From contig BSBM01001383.1 in the NCBI GenBank assembly GCA_027924585.1, positions 4,116,001 to 4,180,000 on the forward strand: a DNA stretch of 64,000 nt. Direction: 5' to 3'. Under the pieces are notes generated by a model. It was not told where the DNA came from and made no database searches. It saw only the letters and a program-made list of their open reading frames with translations. This DNA is from Larix kaempferi (Eukaryota > Streptophyta > Pinopsida > Pinales > Pinaceae). Every line of letters begins with the position of its first letter. The stretch's first letter is position 1. Position numbers and translations under genes: made by a program. Below are positions 56,311 through 64,000 of the stretch, in pieces.

Positions 56311-57050
56311 CTAATCATCCATTGTATCTCGAGCTTCTTCACCAATTTTAGAGGCAGGCGGAGAATCCATATCCAAGAGATAGAGATTTTGTTGAACACA
56401 TCTATGTCCCCGAGTGAATTTCTCATCACAATTATAACAAAGCCATTTTTCTCTACATGCCTGCATCTTTGTTTCAGACAAATGCTTGATAGAAGTTGGT
56501 TGAGGAGCTGGCGGAATGGGAGGTCGTTGAGAACCCATATTTCAGAAGGGAACAAAAGTGGGTTTGGAGTGTTGTTGGGCTGCAATCTTGTCTTCTGCCA
56601 ATTTATCCAACCCTAGGACTTCCATCATTGTGTTGGGATAGAACATTTTAACCTCTGACGGGATTTCATCCTTAAGACCACTGATAAAACAACTCTTGTA
56701 GAATTCATCAAACAATCCTTCTGTGTGATTGGCTAGTTTCTCAAATTCTGTCTGATACTTTCTCACAGTGCCAATTTGACGAAGTTTAGTGAGTGCTCCG
56801 GTGAAGTCATCAAAAGCACTAGGACCAAATCGTTGCAAAAGGAGTTGGCAAAAATATGTCCAGTTTGGCTCGACATGAGCCTTGATGTAGCAACAATACC
56901 ATTGAAGGGCTTCCTGTTCCAAATGGAAGGATGCAAGTGGAACTTTTTGGACATCAAAAGTATTATGCAGATTGAAATACTGTTTTGCACGATAGATCCA
57001 TCCAGTTGGATCAGTGCCATTAAAGCGAGGAAATTCAAGCTTCGGACCAC
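56311..57050 (-). pseudogene. B Gag with zinc knuckle
   Basis: Capsid core (EQEALQWYCCYIKAHVEPNW, FGPSAFDDFTGALTKLRQIG, YQTEFEKLANHTEGL, CFISGLKDEIPSEVKMF), then after a TGA at 56539 a Pro-rich stretch and a knuckle CYNCDEKFTRGHRC. The upstream part in the same frame (about 56925-57050) carries the LEFPRFNGTDPTGWIYRA-like start of the capsid. Nearly intact for the family. Confidence 0.85.
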
Positions 57051-58269
57051 AGAAATTGCTGGGAGAAGAGAACCCATTGGTTGCAGATTCTTATTCTTGT
57101 TGTCAGTTATTGTTCATGGCTGAATGTTGAAGATGGAGGCTGAGAAATATTTCATCCAGATCTTGGAGTTTGGTTTGGATGGTTGTAAATGCTTCCTCCA
57201 TGGTTTTTGCTCTTGTGCGGGTGACAACTATAACTAGGAGTTTTTTTTTGGGTGGGGGGGGGGGGGGGGAATGGATAGAAAAACACAAACAAAAGCCTAT
57301 TTAGTAAAGGGAAATTTGGATTTGGGAAAAACTTGGATGGGTAATTTGGGTTTGACTAGGTTCTGGACACTTTCTGATGGCCAGGGAAGCAAAAAATGGG
57401 GATTTCAGAAGCAGGGTGAAAGAATGAGAAAAATTGTCAAAGAGGGACAATGAAGCAGAAATAGGGAATGAACATGGTGGCAAAATTTGGAGGCGAGTGG
57501 ATGAAAATTGAAGAAGTTATGGCAAACCCTAAAAATAGACAAATGTGAGATTTCTGGCTTTGGGAAGTAGAATTTGGGATAGGGTCCTCAGGAATGAAAT
57601 ATGCAGAATGGGATTGCAGGGGTGTCCGAAAAGTTTCAAGGGAAACAGAGTTAAAACAAGGGAGATATGGCGAAAAAATGGAAGGGATCAGAACATTTGG
57701 ATCTAAAACAGGTGGAAGGGATAAAAAACGACTAGATCTGAAACGGATTTCAGAAGAGATCTGAAACGGTTGGATATGAAACGACTTACAGAATAGATCT
57801 GAAATGGTTGTCTATGGAACGGCTTGGAATGGATCTGAAACGGCATGGAAGTGATCGGCAACAGTTCAACTGAAAATAGATATGGACCCCAGGTATGTTC
57901 GGCTTCCTAACATTTCAAGGGTTTCACTCGGCCACCAATGTTGTCTGACGGCTTGCGTATTGGGGCAGTACCCCTCACTCCACGGCTCAGGTAAAACTGA
58001 TAACCGTTTTGCCACAAATCACAGCTCTTGGTTTACCTCACGGGTGGGAACTAGTCAATCAGGTAAGGGTCGTTGCCCTTTTCATTGGCAGGTCCTCTCA
58101 ATGGGCCAGCTACTTTGGGGTTCCTTTGGTACTCCTCACAATGCATTTTAGGGCTTATGCCCAAGTACTTCCCACAGTTAAGCGGATAGGGATTATTCCT
58201 AGATCTGAACTCGCAACAGATACAAAAAAAAAAATTGGTAGAAATTCCATCCAACGATCCCAAGAAAGT
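57051..58269 (-). other. B leader
   Basis: Mostly non-coding. It holds a homopolymer pair on the plus strand (10 T then 16 G, 57240-57270) and reiterated 'gatctgaaacgg' motifs at 57710-57850. A short minus-strand frame at 57103-57288 (MEEAFTTIQTKLQDLDE) is probably the Gag N-terminus. The rest shows no feature. Confidence 0.6.
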
Positions 58270-58281
58270 GCTCTGATACCA
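58270..58281 (-). other. B primer-binding site, initiator tRNA-Met
   Basis: Minus strand TGGTATCAGAGC, a perfect match to the plant tRNA-iMet type site, 2 nt from the LTR. Confidence 0.9.
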
Positions 58282-58283
58282 GA

Positions 58284-58748
58284 TGTGAAGAACCTGCAAT
58301 AATTAATTAATGAAAACACACGAAATAACAGAAATAACAAAACTCATAATCACTTTTATATTGATCGCAGGCCACTTCAAGGGGGCAACCTCTTTTGAGC
58401 AAGCTCAATACAAATAACTTCACGGTAGCTTCATTGGTCTCAACACAAACTTATATATTAAGTCTAGGCGCCAATACCATGGGTCAATACCATGTGTCAA
58501 TACAAACCATGGGTCGATACAAAATATGGATCAACAATTACTACGGAACGACTTACAAAGCATATGCATCCAACAACAATAATATAAACTATGGATCAAC
58601 AAATACTACGAGACGACTTACAAAGCATATGTGTCCAACAACAATATACTAACAAAGTAAATAGAAGGGTTGATGACTTACAAAGCATATGCGTCCAACA
58701 ACAATATACTAACAAAGTAAATAGAAGGGTTGACATGGGTTCCTAACA
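58284..58748 (-). repeat. B 5' LTR, 465 bp
   Basis: Limits tgtgaagaacctgc and ttcctaaca; the same internal roughly 60-bp units as the 3' LTR. It has a few small indels against 54242-54693. Confidence 0.95.
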
Positions 58749-61202
58749 AAACAAAACTTATATATTGATAAGCATACAATATAGGGTTGCAAACCCAGCC
58801 TCACGGCCTTGTTGAAAAACAAAACCTAACCTTCCAAACACAACATTTGGGCAATGCCCTAACTTTTTAATTGCACTCTAATTTTTGTAAGCCAAATGCA
58901 TTCAGTTACGAAAAGAAACAAAACAAGTGTAGGTCGAAGGATCAAAACTTCCGCACTACAACTTTAACCAACGTTGGTTATTAAATCTATTCACCAAAAT
59001 CTTTGACAAAACGATTCTTAACTATGCCAAACAGGTACTCTGAACAAATAGATCAACATGATATCGAAATAGTCTTTGTATTAAAAAAAAACTTCAACAA
59101 TTAGTAACCAAGGTGTAAACATTGTGAAAACTATGTGAGCTTCATCTCAAAGGGTAAGAGCCCTCATAACAATTGTTTCACGGCATTAAGTTTCCATTAC
59201 AACTAACTGTAAAACCAAGTACTGCACCTTCGAATCCCGGCAAAACCATAAATCAAACAGACCTAAACTCTCGTCTAAACAAACAAGAACTTGCTTAGTG
59301 TCAAGACCTTCACAACTTTTTGGAAACCCTTGAATGATGTCACCGAGGCTTACCAAGACATCAAAGAATCCATCCCTTTTCGGGCCAACCCCAACACCTT
59401 GCCAAGGAAGGAACCTGCCATGGAAAATAAGTACGATTATGGTTAAACCTGGAAACCAAAAAAGTAAACATAAGACATTGTCATAAGTCAACTACTGAAA
59501 TTCGATTGCAAATTAATACTTCACCTGAATTGATTGTGGAAGCACAACTGAGAATCCTGGATTCTTCAACGCATACAGTATGTGTATGAAGTTTCCACAT
59601 CAAACTCCAAAAAGAGCCAAAACCCTGTTAGTTTGCAAATGTCGAAGCACACCTGAACCTTCAAACTCCGCCAACGCCTACCGTATATAAGAAGGACTCA
59701 CCATCGAACCTCAAGAGAGAGTTGAGACCTATACACAATGCGAACTATCCTGAGAACATTGCATACAGCAAGGTCAAGGTATCGAAACCCCGGGAGGCAC
59801 CTTCAAACAAAGTTACAAACCCTGAAGGGTAGGGAGCCTGTCGGCTTCACCCTCACAAATCACAAAATGAACTAATTATCGAGTAGGTTGGCATATCAAT
59901 GCTAGGGTTAGGGTTTAACTCAAAACCCGAGACTGACCCTGAGATCAACGGTGCAGATCTAACCACAGAGGTAGGTCTATTCACGATCACAAAACTCATT
60001 TAATAGAATTTAAAGTTACAACTTTCAACGCACAGTATTCTTCCAACACATAGATCCACCTAGGATATTATCATAAAAATCCATGCACAACTCGACGAGC
60101 TTTTACATTGCATAGTTAAGGTTTGCCACCTTGTTCCAAGTTCCATTCACGTGAAGATTTCCACGAGAGCTTCCATCAAGCAATCCACCATATTGCAATT
60201 ATTGAACCATAAATACCTTAGTATTGGTTCGAAGTGCATGCAAACACATTATCCACTATCACACTATTACCATAGTTAAACATTTATGCAACGTGCATAT
60301 AGTTCCAAACATATAGTTGATGCCTATAGTTATCGTGCATGTTAATCTTGTAATAAGTCTATGCATATAAAATGTGCATTTGCTTCTTAAACGTAACATA
60401 TAGTTTTGTAAAAGCTATATTATATTGCATGACATAGGTAATATATTTATAATCTATGTAATGGAAAATTATTACATTGTTTTCTCCATAGTAATTGGCT
60501 AGAGTAGGTTACCAATTTCTTATTACAACAGTTAAACTATGAAACCTTTAGGAATATGAAATAGATGAAGGTAATCAGATAATTACATAAAATACCCGAG
60601 TTTGAATTGTAGGGCAGATAATTTCTCTACACATTCATAATTAACTTAAAAGGCCAATATGGTACTACAAGTTAATTTGAAACACATCAGAAGGATTTGG
60701 TTGAAAATTCTCTGTCTTAACTGTTCCCTGCAAATAGAATTCATGAGCGTTAGCTAGCAATAGCTAAGTAAGCCTCAGGGTGTACACAAGGACCCCTTCA
60801 TTACAGTGAGACTATCAATTAGTCTCTTTAATCAAATTTATAACATAGAACGAAAGTGATAATACATTCGATCAATAAAGTACATAGTGTAAACATTTGG
60901 AATAATTAACAATAGGATGTTTGTTTGACGATAAATGACGTTACGACATTTTAAGACACTAGTTAGGTTAACAAATGTTAAGACAATTGTTGGGGTTCAT
61001 AAGTAATAAAAACCCTTAGTCACTGACGACAGATTATAGAAGTTGTTGTCGTTAAGTACCTTTTGATTTAATGTCTAGTTGTAATTAAAGTTAACATTTT
61101 TTATACTTCCGCACAACAAACACAAGCAGATATTGCTACTTAAAAATTTTTAAATTTTAGTGAAATTTTGGAGATGTTACATGGTGGTTCAAAGAATTCA
61201 GA

Positions 61203-61592
61203 ATTCCTCCATATTAATAAGAGAAAAGAACACACTATGTTTCAAAAGTCCAAATTTTTAATGACCATCAATATATATTAGCGTGCTAAACACTCTATAT
61301 GAAATGAACTCAATACCCAACAACAATGACAATAAACATTAACTAACCCTTTGAACTAAGCATCAAACCAAATTATAATAATATATACATCTCCAAACCA
61401 AATAAGAAAAATATATCATAATTCCTCCATATTAATAAGAGTAAAGAATACACTATATTTCAAAAGTTCAAATTTTCAACGGCTATCAATATATATTAGT
61501 GTAATACACATTTTATATGAAATTAATTCAATGCTAAACAATAATGACAATAACCATTAGTTAACCCCTTGGACTAAGCATCAAATCACAGT
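61203..61592. repeat. Direct tandem duplication, 218-bp period
   Basis: 'attcctccatattaataaga' begins at 61203 and 61421. Shared blocks include 'cactat.tttcaaaagt.caaa' and 'aacaataatgacaata'. Two diverged copies, AT-rich. It starts only 22 bp beyond the end of A. Confidence 0.85.
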
Positions 61593-62365
61593 AGCATAAT
61601 TAGAGTAGGAATACGGTCGGTACGAGAAAAATGCGTTACCAGAAAATCCAATAAGGAAGTAGGCTTCTTATATGAATAATAATTTCAATCAAATATACAC
61701 AATATATCATAAATGTACATTTAAAATCATTGGTTTATTTCTAAACTTGTTATTTACAATCAAATTACTCTTTAAAAACAAAAATATAAAATCTCAATGT
61801 AATCGGATAGAGAGTGTGAAAGATAACAAAAATTGATTTTTCAAAATTTAATTTTCCAATGTATTCATATTTTACTTACACGAATATTCGAGAAATTCCA
61901 ATTGTTCCAAATTTCAGTAAATAAAAGAACAATACAACCAAATTATATTACTATGCATCAAACCAAATTAATTTTAAAATTATATACTATAAAAAGTTTT
62001 TGTATTTACTCTATCCTTCACCACAATTCTCTAAAACTATTACAACCTCCATATAAAATAGTAAAAATCTACATTCATATAAGATAAAGAAAAATCTAAA
62101 AAAAGGTTTTACAAACCTTTTAACCACAATTACAACCTTCAAAATAACTAAATCTCTACTCTTTTTATATTAATTTTAAATCACCTTCATATTATTTATT
62201 ATTTCATATCTATTCTATGCTATTGAAAAAACTAGGATACATGTTTTAATTATTATTTTTATTTATGTAGCACAAATATGGGCCGAAGTTACCAACACTT
62301 TCTCATGTGTTTTTGTCAACAACATGCGTGTGACCACCTTGTCTCTTAAATGCTCAGCGACTCCA
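61593..62365. other. AT-rich spacer
   Basis: No open frame with recognisable content; one frame (61833-62087) is AT-driven. Nothing else seen. Confidence 0.5.
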
Positions 62366-62890
62366 AGTTTTCAAACTTTTATGGGTGTTCAAGACACGTA
62401 ACCACACAATGACAGCATTGGGTTTTCAAACTTTTATGGGTGTTCAAGACACGTAACCCACACAATGACAGCATTGGGATTTGAAAACATTTAGTTCCTT
62501 CTCCCATCTTTCAGAAACCGAAAAGGTGAGCAATTGAGTAATTGCAGGCTTAATATATTATTCCCTCCCTGCAACTAAGGAAGACAAAAGGGCCGGCAGG
62601 ATCTCATTGAGTTTCATCTGTTGCCAGTGTCTATTGCATGCGCTGCGCTTCTCACGTCTGCTCTGCTGTTTGTGGATTTATTTGGTAGCATAATGGTGGT
62701 CACTATCATGAAAACGTTTGCTCTCTTTTTGGCGAGACCCGTCACATCATAAACTATAGTTTATGAATATATTCTCTTGCCGATTACTTTCACATAACAT
62801 TACTGGTTTCTTAACCTCTCTTACTGTGTACGTTGCTGTGATAATCTAAACTGAAGACGGAGCCCAATGAGCTTGCAAACGGTACAATAT
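62366..62890 (+). repeat. Block homologous to 42787-43215, with internal 55-bp duplication
   Basis: The homology starts near 62440. Just before it, 'tcaaacttttatgggtgttc' occurs at 62371 and 62426 (55-bp period). The match to the left block continues to about 62885 in the same orientation. Confidence 0.75.
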
Positions 62891-62917
62891 AAACATGGCT
62901 TTCGAAAAGTACAATGT

Positions 62918-62939
62918 TATATATATATATATATATATA
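62918..62939. repeat. (TA)n microsatellite
   Basis: About 11 uninterrupted TA units. Confidence 0.95.
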
Positions 62940-62941
62940 AG

Positions 62942-63705
62942 AATAAGCTAAATTCTAGATCATTTGCATCAAGAATCCGGATCTGGTTGAAATTGCTTAA
63001 ATGACAATTTTGGGTTGCTAGAATTGTATAATCGAGGTGCCCCAGGAGTAATCAAGGTCACTGAATCCATTCCTGCAACCAAAATTGCAATTCAAACAAT
63101 CCAAATCGCAGTTTCAGCGATTTCCCCTTCACTTCACATATATATATATTTGTGGTCAAGTTTTTATTGTTACAATTTTTCTTACCAATAAACTAATAGG
63201 CTGTGTTAGTCATTCTAAGAAGACTCACACTTATATTAATTTTTATGAAAATTATATGAGCGAATACATATCTTTACATTAATAAAAATATATATATATA
63301 ATTTAAAAATTGTTTATAAATTAAATTAATTTTAATGATTTCATTATGCTACATGATTTCAAAAATGATATTTTATATCTTCTATTTTTATTTAAATTTG
63401 AATTTTTCTTGTTTAAAAATTTATCATTCATATTATAATTTTGAAATTAATTTAACCATATTAAAAAACTTTAAATTACATCTATAAATAAATTAAAAAC
63501 ATTTTTTATTTGTAATTATAAATAAATAAAATACTTGAAAAATGGAAAAAAACTTAACTTTTAACCATGCCAAAACCATCATAATATGTAATAATATAAA
63601 ACGGCATGCTTTGAGGGTTATGATTGAAGGAATTCAAGGGCATACATTTTCGAGTTTTGTTGTTGTATATATCTATACAATATTGAGATCTATGGGGTGT
63701 CTTCA
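62942..63705. other. AT-rich spacer
   Basis: Short (TA)n runs near 63140 and 63290. No coding region recognised. Confidence 0.5.
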
Positions 63706-64000
63706 TGTAATACCCTTTCGTTTAGTCGTGGACATGTTATTATTGTTTTGATGTTGTGACATTATGACACGAGGTGTGAGGATTATGGCTTGCACATTAT
63801 TATTATTATGTTATTATTATTAATTAATTAATAAAATAAAACAATTAGATTGACTAATGCCACAAAAGAGAGTATGCGGAACCATGATGTTACGAGCAAG
63901 GGGTTGTGGAAAAGTGTTTACATATGTGTGTTGAGCCTATGTTGATGTTGTACACCCTTATTATGTACATGATGGACCCTCATGTGTTATGCTACCCCTT
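63706..64000 (+). repeat. Possible LTR start running off the window
   Basis: TGTAATACCCTTTCG resembles the TGTAA(T/C)ACCC start common in plant gypsy LTRs. The composition changes here from AT-rich spacer to more balanced sequence with 'ttattattatta' runs. The far end is not in the window, so orientation and identity are unproven. Confidence 0.35.

Larger units (their letters stand above)
54242..58748 (-). mobile_element. B: internally deleted chromovirus, inserted in the 3' LTR of A
   Basis: LTRs 54242-54693 and 58284-58748, PBS for tRNA-iMet on the minus strand (58270-58281), polypurine tract (54694-54712), and AAACA target-site duplication (54237-54241 and 58749-58753). Gag and protease are nearly continuous. 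RT and the integrase core are deleted. The family also left fragments at 10488-10596 and 41361-41905. Confidence 0.95.
43615..61181 (+). mobile_element. A: Tekay-like chromovirus with 4.1-kb LTRs
   Basis: LTRs at 43615-47725 and 52605-61181 (the latter 4,065 bp once B is removed) with near-inverted termini TGTCACAT...ATGTTACA. PBS (47728), gag, protease, RT, RNase H, integrase and chromodomain lie in a 4.9-kb internal region. Candidate target-site duplication: cggtg (43610-43614) and tggtg (61182-61186), one mismatch. Each LTR is almost as long as the internal region. Many stops and frameshifts throughout. Order and the C-terminal chromodomain place it among chromoviruses. Confidence 0.9.
52605..61181 (+). 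repeat. A 3' LTR, interrupted by element B
   Basis: Left part 52605-54241, right part 58749-61181. Together, excluding one copy of the 5-bp duplication, it is about 4,065 bp and collinear with 43615-47725. The interruption falls where the 5' LTR reads 'tataaacaaaacttata'. Confidence 0.9.

Noticed and set aside
58270-58281. tRNA gene fragment
   Set aside because: It is a 12-nt primer-binding site next to an LTR, not part of a tRNA cloverleaf.

Overview
This window is from a plant nuclear genome and is made almost entirely of nested, mostly dead LTR retrotransposons. I see no ordinary host gene, rRNA, tRNA gene, CRISPR array or bacterial feature. Evidence for a plant: Ty1/copia and several Ty3/gypsy lineages (a chromovirus with a chromodomain; Tat-type elements with a second, plant/archaeal-type RNase H), primer-binding sites matching plant tRNA-iMet and tRNA-Asp 3' ends, and very AT-rich spacers. 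The element sizes (15.3 kb and 17.6 kb) and depth of nesting suggest a large genome. A gymnosperm is plausible but cannot be shown from this sequence.

Layout, using local names. (1) 1-3272: the 3' end of a copia element, with RT/RNase H remains, about 1.7 kb of tandem repeats, and a 607-bp LTR. (2) 3273-6183: a low-complexity coding remnant, unassigned sequence, and a probable LTR. (3) 6184-10487: D1, a degenerate Tat-type element ordered gag, protease, aRNH, RT. (4) 10488-10885: an LTR scrap of family B and a short unknown stretch. (5) 10886-20323: C1, a deletion derivative of a second Tat-type family; it keeps gag-protease but has lost RT, RNase H and most of integrase, and ends 5 nt into its 3' LTR. 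(6) 20324-21409 plus 36729-38888: D2, a close copy of D1 split by (7) 21410-36728: C2, a complete 15.3-kb minus-strand relative of C1 with 720-bp LTRs and target-site duplication ATACC. (8) 38889-43614: old unassigned sequence with a gypsy protease scrap and a second B fragment. (9) 43615-61181: A, a Tekay-like chromovirus with about 4.1-kb LTRs, whose 3' LTR is split by (10) 54242-58748: B, a minus-strand, internally deleted chromovirus with target-site duplication AAACA. (11) 61182-64000: AT-rich spacer with direct repeats and a possible LTR start at 63706.

The most unusual object is C2. In sense (minus) orientation it reads LTR, PBS, leader with 33-bp repeats, gag with one zinc knuckle, protease, two further zinc knuckles, an in-frame TAG, RT, RNase H lacking its first catalytic Asp, integrase, then a separate aRNH ORF with all four acidic residues. 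On the opposite strand, convergent with aRNH, lies a plant-mobile-domain-like gene with its own TATA box and a 92-bp GT-AG intron whose removal brings two ORFs into frame. C1 shares the protease variant, the post-protease knuckles and the TAG, so these are family traits rather than damage to one copy.

Nearly every reading frame is broken. Many stops look like C-to-T or G-to-A changes at CAG, CGA or TGG codons, as expected of methylated, silenced elements.
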